A DNA stretch of 37,438 nucleotides from Marinifilum sp. D714 (GCF_030851345.1 NZ_JALPNU010000031.1:1-37438); one strand, 5' to 3'. Shown: positions 1 to 8,009, numbered from the stretch's first letter. Numbers and translations: made by a program. Notes: generated by a model not told the origin, from the sequence alone.

Positions 1-7
1 TTAAGTA

Positions 8-51
8 TATATTTGCAGTACCTATTAGGGAATAATCAATCTAATATTCCC
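8..51 (+). promoter_or_regulatory. Orphan promoter-like motif followed by a hairpin
   Basis: TATATTTG at 8-15 matches the Bacteroidota -7 consensus TAnnTTTG. It is followed by an inverted repeat, GGGAATA (28-34) with TATTCCC (45-51). Any -33 element would lie outside the window. The motif is short and expected by chance many times in AT-rich DNA, so this is weak. The hairpin could instead belong to the end of a gene left of the window. Confidence 0.2.
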
Positions 52-90
52 CAAATTTAAGTAATAATCTGTCAAGCTATTTTAGGAAGG

Positions 91-512
91 GTCAGGAATT
101 TGCAAGAAACAGCTTCTCAGCTTCAAGAAGTAGGCTTCCTATGCCTAGAAATAGACTTCCAACTCTAAGAAATAGAGTTCACTGCTCAATCTATTGACTT
201 TCTGCCATAAGAACTTGACTTCAAGTTCTAATCTATAGACTTCCACCTTCAAGATATAGAACCTTAACTTCAAGAAATGACATTCCAGTTTTAATCTTTA
301 TACTTTCGACTTCGAGAAATGGACTTTGAGAAGATATCGATGCACTTTCAAATTAATGTAATAGGCTTCATGTCCCAATCAATGCCCATTCGGATCCATT
401 CATTACACTTTTAACTACTCGAAATATACTTTCGAATTTAATCGATACACTTTTAGCTCCTAAAAATTGACCTTGAGGTTCATTCAACAAAGTTTATGAG
501 TTAAGAAGTTTT
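91..512. repeat. Degenerate tandem array, 21-bp period, about 20 units
   Basis: A short core CTTC or CTTT, usually preceded by GA or CA, recurs at 113, 135, 156, 177 (GTTC), 198, 219, 240, 282 (ATTC), 303, 324, 345, 366, 387 (CATT), 408, 429, 450, 471 (CCTT) and 492 (GTTT). Spacing is 21 bp throughout except for one 22-bp step at the left end; the unit at about 261 has a slightly displaced core, but its second half is in phase. The second half of each unit is usually either CAAGAAATAGA-like or TAATCTATAGA-like. A partial unit lies at 91-112. Units differ a lot in sequence, yet spacing is kept almost without insertion or deletion. There is no intact reading frame across the array. Function unknown. 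Confidence 0.85.
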
Positions 513-558
513 GTATATTTAAGCGGAATACTTAAACAATAGAATTCAAAAACTCTTT

Positions 559-939
559 ATGGATAAAGTCGAAGAATACATATACAATTTTGAGGGGGAA
601 CAAAGAGAAATTCTCTTGCAGCTTCATAACTTGATGATGTCTTTCCCTCACGTTGTAGCCAAGTACCGATACAAAGTTCCGTTTTATTACCGAAAAGCCT
701 GGATTTGTTACTTACTCCCCAATAAGGATGGCACAGTAGACCTATCTTTTACCAGAGCGATTGAGTTCGCCGATGAAAACAAACAGCTCGACTTCAGAGA
801 TAGAAAAATGGTTGGAAGCATCTGTCTTTCCAAGCTCACAGATATCAATCAGGATGTAATGCTACTAATTCAAGAAGCACTTTTGATTGATGATACTGTG
901 CCATATACTAAAAAGTGGTTCGGTAGAGACAAGAAGTAG
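559..939 (+). CDS. DUF1801 family protein
   Basis: A 126-residue cytosolic protein resembling the DUF1801 (YdhG-like) family: a small single domain with an N-terminal helical part (FEGEQREILLQLHNLMMS), a central aromatic segment around residues 36-56 (KYRYKVPFYYRKAWICYL) and a basic C-terminus ending in KKWFGRDKK. The biochemical role of the family is not established. The ATG is preceded by TATATTTA at 514-521, one base off the -7 consensus, which would give a short leader. The gene lies directly after the 21-bp array, the last units of which overlap its probable promoter region. No operon partner: the next item downstream is a transporter remnant. Confidence 0.7.
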   Translation: MDKVEEYIYNFEGEQREILLQLHNLMMSFPHVVAKYRYKVPFYYRKAWICYLLPNKDGTVDLSFTRAIEFADENKQLDFRDRKMVGSICLSKLTDINQDVMLLIQEALLIDDTVPYTKKWFGRDKK

Positions 940-1004
940 TTATTCAATCTAAAAGCTCAAAATAAATAAGTAATTTCGCCCAAAATTTTAGAAGCTAACT
1001 GAAA

Positions 1005-1121
1005 ATGAACAAACAATCTCTTATGGTATATGCTAGTCTTGTATTGGTAATGCTTTGGGGGAATTTTTCTTTTGTATGAATAAAAATTGTTTACTTGGTT
1101 TACAATCCAATCACAACAGTT
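1005..1121 (+). pseudogene. Remnant of the N-terminus of an EamA/DMT-type transporter
   Basis: From the ATG at 1005 the frame reads a first membrane segment (MNKQSLMVYASLVLVMLWG, then NFSFV), then a TGA at 1077 where such proteins usually have TGG (Trp), then continues in the same frame IKIVYLVYNPITTV before a TAA at 1128. This is the pattern of the first helix and following loop of drug/metabolite transporters of the EamA family (typically LxWGxNF followed by a positively charged stretch and a proline). The rest of the roughly 300-residue protein is absent; ykgJ starts at 1135. I infer a truncated, dead copy. The call rests on a short stretch and needs a similarity search. Confidence 0.55.
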
Positions 1122-1134
1122 AAAAAGTAATTTC

Positions 1135-1641
1135 ATGAGCAAAATAAAGATAGATTTAGAGCAGTTGAAGGTAAAAGCCAAAAATACCGAGAGCGATACC
1201 AAAGAGTTTTTTGCCAAACTAAAAAAAAAGAAACCAAAACAATTGGATACCTTTGTTCATGCACTTCACGATGAAGTATTCGAAGAGTTGGACTGTTTGG
1301 AGTGTGCCAATTGCTGCAAGAGTATTAGCCCTATCATTATCGATAAAGACATTGAACGTTTGGCCAAGCATCTGAGAATGAAACCATCAGAAGTAATTGA
1401 TCAATACCTGGAAATGGACCATGACAACGACTATGTATTTCGCGAAACTCCTTGCCCATTTCTAATGCCCGATAATTATTGCATGGTTTACGAAAGTCGT
1501 CCAAGAGCTTGTCGTGAATATCCACATACCGATAGAAAACGTTTTTATCAGATCTTAAATCTTACATTGAAAAATACTCATTACTGCCCGGCAGTTTACG
1601 AGGTAACCGATCGATTAAAGAAGAAAAAAGATCAATTGTAA
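1135..1641 (+). CDS. YkgJ family cysteine-cluster protein
   Basis: A 168-residue protein of the YkgJ/UPF0153 family, thought to bind a metal or Fe-S cluster through conserved cysteines; its reaction is unknown. Eight cysteines are visible: 54, 57, 60, 61 (CLECANCC), 107 (ETPCPFL), 116 (NYCMVY), 126 (RACREYP) and 151. The spacing and the SRPRACREYP motif are typical of the family. The N-terminal 45 residues are highly charged (run of lysines at 28-34). I chose the ATG at 1135, which begins MSKIKIDLEQ; an upstream in-frame start at 1087 would overlap and translate part of the transporter remnant. The next gene, porQ, is 53 bases downstream with its own promoter-like motif. Confidence 0.8.
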   Translation: MSKIKIDLEQLKVKAKNTESDTKEFFAKLKKKKPKQLDTFVHALHDEVFEELDCLECANCCKSISPIIIDKDIERLAKHLRMKPSEVIDQYLEMDHDNDYVFRETPCPFLMPDNYCMVYESRPRACREYPHTDRKRFYQILNLTLKNTHYCPAVYEVTDRLKKKKDQL

Positions 1642-1673
1642 ACTTTATCTGTATAAATTTCAATTCGGATTTA

Positions 1674-1681
1674 TATCTTTA
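1674..1681 (+). promoter_or_regulatory. Probable -7 promoter element for porQ
   Basis: TATCTTTA, one mismatch from TAnnTTTG, ends 13 bases before the porQ ATG. No clear -33 element. Confidence 0.3.
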
Positions 1682-1694
1682 GATTTCCTAAATC

Positions 1695-2726
1695 ATGAAC
1701 AGATCTTTTGCAATATATCTAATTCTATTTCTTTCCTGTCTTCAGGCATTCAGTCAGTCGGCTGGAGAGAATATTTATGAATTCCTAAACTTGGGAAGTT
1801 CTGCTCGGGTAGCTGCCTTAGGTGGAGATCAAATCGCTTTGGGAAATGTGGATGCCGATTATGCTTTTTACAATCCTGCCACTTTACAATCAGAATTAGA
1901 TCAATCTATCAATTTGAACTATGTAAGCTATTTGGCAGATATCAATTACGGATATGCTTCATATACCAAAAACTATAAAGATATTGGTACGTTCTCTATT
2001 GGAATGCACTACGTAAACTACGGAAAGTTTACAGAGGCCAACGAACTTGGGGAAATCACAGGTAATTTTAAGGCCTCAGACTATGCGCTTTTTATTAGTT
2101 ACGGAAAACAGATAAACGAAAATTTAAGTGTGGGGGTAACGCTAAAACCCATTTATTCTTCATTAGAAAAGTACAATTCTTTTGGTTTAGCTTCCGATTT
2201 AGCCATTATTTACGATAGTTCCGATAAACTTTTCAGGGCATCATTGGTTGCAAGAAATTTTGGATACCAGATTAAACCTTATTACGGCTCTCATCGTGAA
2301 GATTTGCCTAACGAGATACTTATCGGAATGAGTACCAAACTGCAACACGCTCCTTTCCGATTTGCCCTTACTTATCGCCATTTGGAAAAATTCAATCAAT
2401 CGTATCAATCGGATTTAAATAAAGTTGATGATGCTTTTTCATATCAATCATCGGAAGATGGATTTGTTGACAAGGCATTAAAACATGTAATTCTGGGTGC
2501 AGAATTTCTTCCAACAAAAAATTTTGCGGTACGTTTGGGTTATAACTTTCAGCGCCGAGAGGAATTGAGCGTAGAAGAAAAAAAATCCACCGTAGGTTTC
2601 ACTTGGGGTTTTGGCTTCAAAGTTTCTCGATTTCGTATAAATTTTGCTTCGGCAAAATATCATCTTGCTGGTTCAAGCAATCATTTTTCTGTTAGTACGA
2701 GACTTAGCGACTTTAATTTCAGATAA
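1695..2726 (+). CDS. porQ: Type IX secretion system protein PorQ
   Basis: A 343-residue outer-membrane beta-barrel protein with a signal peptide (residues 1-21, ending AFSQ). It resembles PorQ, a component of the type IX secretion system that exports proteins with C-terminal sorting domains across the outer membrane of Bacteroidota. Evidence is the mature N-terminus (ENIYEFLNLGSSARVAALGG, then NPATL), typical of the PorQ/PorV group, alternating strands throughout, and a terminal aromatic residue pattern (DFNFR). Synteny with cmk and ispH is the usual context of porQ in this phylum, which separates it from PorV. It acts with the Por/Gld machinery encoded elsewhere; gldAFG lies 11 kb away. Confident on family, slightly less on the exact paralogue. 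Confidence 0.85.
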   Translation: MNRSFAIYLILFLSCLQAFSQSAGENIYEFLNLGSSARVAALGGDQIALGNVDADYAFYNPATLQSELDQSINLNYVSYLADINYGYASYTKNYKDIGTFSIGMHYVNYGKFTEANELGEITGNFKASDYALFISYGKQINENLSVGVTLKPIYSSLEKYNSFGLASDLAIIYDSSDKLFRASLVARNFGYQIKPYYGSHREDLPNEILIGMSTKLQHAPFRFALTYRHLEKFNQSYQSDLNKVDDAFSYQSSEDGFVDKALKHVILGAEFLPTKNFAVRLGYNFQRREELSVEEKKSTVGFTWGFGFKVSRFRINFASAKYHLAGSSNHFSVSTRLSDFNFR

Positions 2727-2817
2727 AAGCATTTTTGGAAAGCTGCATTGCAATCGTTTACAGACGACTAGGCAGCATTTTTAGATCACGAATCCTATTT
2801 TTGATCGATTTTCTTAC

Positions 2818-2825
2818 TACTTTTG
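2818..2825 (+). promoter_or_regulatory. Probable promoter for cmk
   Basis: TACTTTTG fits the Bacteroidota -7 consensus exactly and lies 37 bases before the cmk ATG. A TTTG at 2800-2803 is close to, but nearer than, the usual -33 spacing. Confidence 0.45.
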
Positions 2826-2862
2826 TACGCAATTGCACAAACTTTTCTAGCAATACTAAGTA

Positions 2863-3558
2863 ATGAATATATCTGAAAAGAAATTAATTATAGCAATCGA
2901 TGGCCACTCTTCGTGTGGTAAAAGCACTGTAGCCAAAGATTTAGCAAAAAAAATAGAATACACTTATATCGACAGTGGAGCAATGTATAGAGTTGTAACT
3001 CTTTTTGCAATGCGAAACGCTCTTATAAATAACGAGAAAGTAGACGAGAACAAACTAAGTCATTTAATTGATCAGGTTTCCATATCATTTCAGTACAATG
3101 ACGAAAAACAACGTCATGAAACTTATTTAAATGGCGAATTGGTTGAAGACGAAATTCGTTCTTTAGCTGTATCAAACAACGTAAGCTTGATTGCAAAAAT
3201 TAAGTTTGTTCGCGAAAAAATGGTTGCTTTTCAGCGTGAATTGAGCAAAGAAGGTGGCGTAATAATGGACGGTAGAGACATAGGAACGGTAGTATTTCCG
3301 AATGCCGAATTAAAAATATTCATGACAGCCGATGTTGAAGTAAGAGCAATCCGTCGATATAAAGAACTTAAGGATAAAGGGGAAGAAGTATCATTAGATG
3401 ATATTCGCGAAAATGTGAAGAAAAGAGACTTTATCGATGAAAACAGAGATGAAAGTCCGTTACGAAAGGCTGAAGATGCTATCGTTCTTAACAATAGCAA
3501 ACTTAGCAAAGAAGAGCAATTAGATTGGATTGTTGAAAGAATGAGCGAAGTCGTTTAA
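2863..3558 (+). CDS. cmk: (d)CMP kinase
   Basis: Cytidylate kinase, 231 residues, the usual length of the long-type bacterial enzyme. It transfers phosphate from ATP to CMP or dCMP in the cytosol, feeding pyrimidine nucleotide synthesis. Visible motifs are the P-loop (AIDGHSSCGKST, about residues 12-23), the CMP-site DSGAMYR at about 38-44, the MDGRDIGTVVFPNA segment at about 136-149, and an arginine-rich lid near RRYKELKDKG and the DENRDESPLRKAEDA C-terminal signature. It lies between porQ and ispH, 24 bases upstream of the latter, so cmk and ispH-pfkA are probably cotranscribed. Confidence 0.95.
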   Translation: MNISEKKLIIAIDGHSSCGKSTVAKDLAKKIEYTYIDSGAMYRVVTLFAMRNALINNEKVDENKLSHLIDQVSISFQYNDEKQRHETYLNGELVEDEIRSLAVSNNVSLIAKIKFVREKMVAFQRELSKEGGVIMDGRDIGTVVFPNAELKIFMTADVEVRAIRRYKELKDKGEEVSLDDIRENVKKRDFIDENRDESPLRKAEDAIVLNNSKLSKEEQLDWIVERMSEVV

Positions 3559-3582
3559 TTATCTTTAAGAGAGAAGAAAGAA

Positions 3583-5430
3583 ATGAAGATTGAAATCGAT
3601 CCTAATGCTGGCTTTTGTTTTGGTGTAGTAAATGCCATAAACAAAGCTGAAGAAAATTTAAGTAAAGATGGTCAAATGTATTGTATTGGCGATATCGTTC
3701 ATAACAGCATTGAGGTTAATCGTCTAAATGATTTAGGATTACAAACAATCGAACATGATGAGTTCAAAGGAATAAAGGAAAGGAAAGTACTGTTTCGCGC
3801 GCATGGCGAACCACCTTCATCTTATCGTATTGCAAAAAAGAATAAGATGGAAATTGTTGATGCCACTTGTCCGGTAGTGTTAAACCTTCAAAAAAGAATT
3901 AAGAAGTCATTCCGCGAACTTAAAAAGGTAAATGGGCAAATTCTCATTTACGGAAAAAAAGGTCATGCCGAAGTGAATGGATTAGTAGGTCAAACCAATG
4001 GTAAGGCAATTGTTATAGAAACAGCCAAAGACCTAAAATCGGTTAACCCTGATTTACCAGCAGAATTATTCTCACAAACAACCAAAACTCTTGAAGGGTT
4101 TAATTTGCTTCGTGAAGAATTACAGAAAATAATGAAGGCTCCATTTAAAGCTCATGACACAATATGTCGTAAAGTTGCAAATAGAGTGCCTTTAATTAAA
4201 GAGTTTGCGCAAAAACATGATGTAATTGTTTTCGTAAGCGGAAAGAAAAGTTCTAATGGAAAATTACTATTCGATGTTTGCAAAGGCATAAATCGAAATA
4301 GCTATTTCATATCAGAACCACAGGATATTGACATCAGTTGGTTTGTCAATGCAAAATCGGTTGGTGTTAGTGGAGCAACATCTACTCCTGGTTGGTTAAT
4401 GAACGAAATTACTGAGAAAATCAAACTTGAAAATAAAATAAATATTAGCATGTCAAGAATTAAGAAAATTGGTGTACTTACATCAGGAGGGGATGCTCCA
4501 GGCATGAACGCGGCGATTCGAGCAGTTGTTCGAACTGCAATCTTCAACAAACTTGAAGTTGTAGGTATTAAACAAGGTTACGAAGGCCTTATTAATGGTG
4601 ATTTCAAAAAAATGAAATCTCACGATGTAAGTAACATCCTTCAAAAAGGAGGTACTATTCTTCGTTCGGCAAGAAGCGAGGAGTTTAGAACCGTTGAGGG
4701 AAGACAGAAAGCTTATCAACAAATGCTTGATAACAAAATCGATGCCTTGGTAGTAATCGGTGGTGATGGTACTTTTTCGGGAGCTCGTATCTTTACACAA
4801 GAACACGATATTCCAGTTGTTGGTATCCCAGGAACCATTGATAACGACTTGTATGGTACCGATTATACTATTGGATACGATACTGCTATCAATACAGTAA
4901 TCGATGCTGTTGATAAAATTCGCGACACAGCAAGTGCTCACAACCGTTTATTCTTTATTGAAGTAATGGGACGTGATGCTGGTTTTATTGCATTGCGCAG
5001 TGGTATTGCTACTGGTGCTGAGGCAATTTTGATACCTGAGAAAGAAACTCACGCTAAAGAATTACAAGCTTACCTTGAAAAAGGTTATAAAGAGCACAAA
5101 TCAAGTGGTATTGTAATTGTTGCCGAAGGTGATAAATCTGGTGGTGCATATACAATTGCCAAGGAAATTGAAAAAGAACATCCTGAATATGACATTCGTG
5201 TGTCAGTACTTGGTCACATGCAGCGTGGTGGTTCTCCATCAGCATTCGACCGCGTAACTGCTTCTACATTGGGTGTTGCTGCTGTTGAAGCATTATTGGA
5301 TGATCAAAAAAGTATAATGGTAGGAATGGTTCATGGTGATGTTACACACGTTCCTTTCAACAAAACCATTAAGAACAAAAAGAAAGTTAAGGATACATAT
5401 CTACATATCAACGAAATCCTTTCTATCTAA
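3583..5430 (+). CDS. Fused IspH (LytB) - ATP-dependent 6-phosphofructokinase
   Basis: One uninterrupted frame of 615 codons covers two complete enzymes. Residues 1-about 283 are IspH, the Fe-S enzyme reducing HMBPP to IPP and DMAPP in the last MEP-pathway step: cluster cysteines in GFCFGV (C12), DATCPVV and HDTICRKV, plus GHAEV and the SSNGKL signature. Residues 290-615 are PfkA: LTSGGDAPGMNAAIRA, GGDGTFSGA, catalytic PGTIDND, MGRDAGF and GHMQRGG; glycines in GGDGT and PGTIDND indicate the ATP type. The junction reads KLENKINIS then MSRIKKIG; the ATG at 4450 is where a free PfkA would start. Whether the product is a fusion, or PfkA is also made from the internal start, is unknown. A single-base gain in the A-run at 4434-4437 could explain loss of the ispH stop. 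Confidence 0.9.
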   Translation: MKIEIDPNAGFCFGVVNAINKAEENLSKDGQMYCIGDIVHNSIEVNRLNDLGLQTIEHDEFKGIKERKVLFRAHGEPPSSYRIAKKNKMEIVDATCPVVLNLQKRIKKSFRELKKVNGQILIYGKKGHAEVNGLVGQTNGKAIVIETAKDLKSVNPDLPAELFSQTTKTLEGFNLLREELQKIMKAPFKAHDTICRKVANRVPLIKEFAQKHDVIVFVSGKKSSNGKLLFDVCKGINRNSYFISEPQDIDISWFVNAKSVGVSGATSTPGWLMNEITEKIKLENKINISMSRIKKIGVLTSGGDAPGMNAAIRAVVRTAIFNKLEVVGIKQGYEGLINGDFKKMKSHDVSNILQKGGTILRSARSEEFRTVEGRQKAYQQMLDNKIDALVVIGGDGTFSGARIFTQEHDIPVVGIPGTIDNDLYGTDYTIGYDTAINTVIDAVDKIRDTASAHNRLFFIEVMGRDAGFIALRSGIATGAEAILIPEKETHAKELQAYLEKGYKEHKSSGIVIVAEGDKSGGAYTIAKEIEKEHPEYDIRVSVLGHMQRGGSPSAFDRVTASTLGVAAVEALLDDQKSIMVGMVHGDVTHVPFNKTIKNKKKVKDTYLHINEILSI

Positions 5431-5468
5431 TTAAAATTTGCGACAGCTTTTGTTCAAGTTATATTTTT

Positions 5469-5504
5469 TCTGATTGAGATTCCTGCCTTGGGATTTCAAT
5501 CAGA
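5469..5504. terminator. Strong 15-bp hairpin between pfkA and priA
   Basis: The arm at 5469-5483 (TCTGATTGAGATTCC) pairs with 5490-5504 (GGGATTTCAATCAGA) with two G-U pairs and a six-base loop. It lies 39 bases after the ispH-pfkA stop. No T-run follows on the plus strand, so it is not a classical intrinsic terminator; it could be a 3-prime end processing or stability hairpin, or an operator, since it overlaps the priA -33 region. Confidence 0.5.
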
Positions 5505-5517
5505 ACTAATAACTTTG
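5488..5517 (+). promoter_or_regulatory. Promoter of priA
   Basis: TTG at 5488-5490, 19 bases, then TAACTTTG at 5510-5517, an exact match to the TAnnTTTG consensus with usual spacing. The priA ATG is 17 bases further on, giving a leader of roughly 10 bases. Confidence 0.6.
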
Positions 5518-5534
5518 AGGAAAATGCCTCAAAA

Positions 5535-8009
5535 ATGAACAATAACCTAAATTTCGCAGATATTATACTGCCACTTCCATTGGCCGGTGTTTATACTTAT
5601 TCTATTCCAGATGAGTTTAAAAACCAAATGGCCATTGGGAAAAGGGTAGTTGTTCCGTTAGGCACAAAAAAACTGTACACAGGCATTGTTCAAGCACTTC
5701 ACAATAATGCTCCTACGGATTATAAAGTAAAAGACATACTATCTTGTCTGGATGACTTTCCGGTAATTAATAATTTTCAATTAAAATTTTGGGATTGGAT
5801 ATCGCAATACTATCAATCAGTATTGGGCGATGTGTACAAAGCTGCCATACCTTCTGGATTAAAATTGGAGAGCCAAACAAAAATTATCCTCAACGAAGAA
5901 TTTGTTGCTGATAATCCTCTAAGTAAAACCGAAGATCAAATCCTAAACATTTTAAGCAAATCGAAAGATGTTAGTATTGCCAGCTTAAATCAGGCTACAG
6001 GGTTAAAAAATACACTTCCACAAATAAAGTCACTCCTAGACAAAGGTGCTGTGGCAGTAGAAGAACATATTTCTTCTGGATATAAAGAGAAAAAACAAGA
6101 ATTTGTTAGCCTGCATTCAAATTTCACAGAGGAAGAAATTGGTGAAATATTGAATGGATTAAAACGAGCAAAAAAACAGCAGGAATTACTTTATTCTTAT
6201 CTAAATCTTTCCAAACACTATTTTGAAGAGAAACCCGTGAAAGTTAGTAGCACTGAGCTCTTAAAATCTGTTGATTGTTCACGAGCAATATTAAAGTCGC
6301 TGGTAGATAAGAACATTTTAAAGTTTTACTTCGAAAAATTAGACCGATTAGATCTGACTTTAATCAATACTACAGGATTAAAGGAGTTAAACTCACATCA
6401 AGCAATAGCAATAAATGAAATTCGGGAGAACTTCGAACACAAAAATTGCGTGCTTTTGCATGGTGTAACTTCTAGTGGTAAAACCGAGATCTATATTCAT
6501 TTAATTGAAGAACAATTAAAACTAGGAAAACAAGTTCTTTATTTACTTCCTGAAATTGCCCTAACCACTCAAATCATTAATCGTTTAAAGTCAGTGTTTG
6601 GCAATAAGGTTGGTGTTTACCATTCAAAATTCAACGATTCAGAACGAGTTGAGATTTATAATAACGTACTTGATAATAAAACTGATAACGCGTACCAGGT
6701 AATCTTGGGCGTTCGTTCTTCCATTTTCCTTCCTTTCCAAAACTTAGGATTAATTATTATTGATGAAGAACATGAAAATACTTACAAACAATTTGATCCT
6801 TCTCCAAGATATCATGCACGAGATGCAGCTTTATATCTTGCCAACTTACATGGGGCAAAAACCCTTTTGGGCACAGCAACCCCTGCCGTGGAAAGCTATT
6901 ACAATGCACAAACAGGCAAATACGGTTTGGTCGAGTTATTCAAAAGACATCAGGAAATTGAAATGCCTGAAATCATTGTTGCAGATATTAAAGAAGCTCG
7001 AAGGAAGAAAATGATGAAATCGATTTTTTCTCCAGAATTAATGTCACACATGACTGAAAGTTTGGAGAACAAAGAACAAATCATCTTATTTCAAAACAGA
7101 AGAGGATATGCCCCTTATTTGGAATGCAAATCGTGCGGATGGGTTCCTCATTGTCCGAATTGTTCGGTAAGCCTTACCTATCATCGCCATAACAATTTAC
7201 TGGTTTGCCATTATTGTGGTCATGGCATGACACCTCCAAATAATTGTGAACATTGCGGTTCATCTGGATTAGAAGACAGAGGCTTCGGAACAGAAAAAAT
7301 TGAAGAAGAACTTCTCTCCTACTTTCCGGAAGCCAGAGTTGGAAGAATGGATTTGGATACAACCAGAAAGAAAAATGCATACGAAAAACTAATATATCAA
7401 TTCGAAAAACATGAGTTAGATATTTTGGTTGGAACACAAATGGTTTCGAAGGGTTTGGATTTTGATAATGTTGGTTTGGTAGGAATTTTAAATGCAGATT
7501 CTATGCTTAATTATCCTGATTTTAGAGCTTATGAAAGAAGCTTTCAGATGATGGCACAAGTTTCAGGACGTGCGGGTAGAAAAAAGAAAAGAGGCAAGGT
7601 GTTAATTCAGACTTACACTCCTGAACATGAAATTATTAAAAACGTGGTTAAGAATGACTATTTTGAGATGTATTCTTCACAGATTGCAGAACGTAAAGAA
7701 TATATCTATCCCCCATTTTATCGTTTAATCAACATTAGCTTAAAACACAAAAATCAACGCTTGGTTAACGAAGCTGCTAATTATTTTGCCAACTCCCTTC
7801 GGAAAATTTTTGGAATTAGAGTATTTGGCCCCCAATCTCCAGTTATAAATCGAATTCAAAATTCTTTTATCGTAAATATTCTTTTAAAAATTGAAAAGAA
7901 AAGTTCACCTGCAAAGGCGAAGTGGATTCTAAACCAACAAGCAAATTTCTTGAAAGAAATAGAGATATTTAAAAGCATTCAAATCCATTTTGATGTTGAT
8001 CCTATGTAA
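5535..8009 (+). CDS. priA: Primosomal protein N' (replication restart helicase PriA)
   Basis: PriA, 824 residues, a superfamily 2 3'-5' helicase that recognises stalled forks and reloads the replicative helicase in the cytosol. The N-terminal 3'-OH-binding domain begins DIILPLPLAGVYTYSIP. The helicase core shows Walker A (GVTSSGKTE, about residues 312-320), the DEEH box (about 411-414), LGTATPA and the QNRRGYAP segment. A zinc-binding module at about residues 532-576 has eight cysteines in four pairs (CKSCG, CPNC, CHYCG, CEHCG). GTQMVSKGLDF and QVSGRAGR are helicase motifs V and VI. All catalytic features are present. It is transcribed from its own promoter and is followed 17 bases later by the region containing the promoter of the heptose kinase gene. 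Confidence 0.97.
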   Translation: MNNNLNFADIILPLPLAGVYTYSIPDEFKNQMAIGKRVVVPLGTKKLYTGIVQALHNNAPTDYKVKDILSCLDDFPVINNFQLKFWDWISQYYQSVLGDVYKAAIPSGLKLESQTKIILNEEFVADNPLSKTEDQILNILSKSKDVSIASLNQATGLKNTLPQIKSLLDKGAVAVEEHISSGYKEKKQEFVSLHSNFTEEEIGEILNGLKRAKKQQELLYSYLNLSKHYFEEKPVKVSSTELLKSVDCSRAILKSLVDKNILKFYFEKLDRLDLTLINTTGLKELNSHQAIAINEIRENFEHKNCVLLHGVTSSGKTEIYIHLIEEQLKLGKQVLYLLPEIALTTQIINRLKSVFGNKVGVYHSKFNDSERVEIYNNVLDNKTDNAYQVILGVRSSIFLPFQNLGLIIIDEEHENTYKQFDPSPRYHARDAALYLANLHGAKTLLGTATPAVESYYNAQTGKYGLVELFKRHQEIEMPEIIVADIKEARRKKMMKSIFSPELMSHMTESLENKEQIILFQNRRGYAPYLECKSCGWVPHCPNCSVSLTYHRHNNLLVCHYCGHGMTPPNNCEHCGSSGLEDRGFGTEKIEEELLSYFPEARVGRMDLDTTRKKNAYEKLIYQFEKHELDILVGTQMVSKGLDFDNVGLVGILNADSMLNYPDFRAYERSFQMMAQVSGRAGRKKKRGKVLIQTYTPEHEIIKNVVKNDYFEMYSSQIAERKEYIYPPFYRLINISLKHKNQRLVNEAANYFANSLRKIFGIRVFGPQSPVINRIQNSFIVNILLKIEKKSSPAKAKWILNQQANFLKEIEIFKSIQIHFDVDPM

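Noticed and set aside
91-512. CRISPR array
   Set aside because: Units are degenerate and directly adjoining at 21 bp, without identical repeats separated by unique spacers, and no cas genes are present.
4483-4941. 152-codon open frame on the minus strand inside pfkA
   Set aside because: It is antisense to a strongly conserved enzyme and its translation resembles no protein; a shadow frame.
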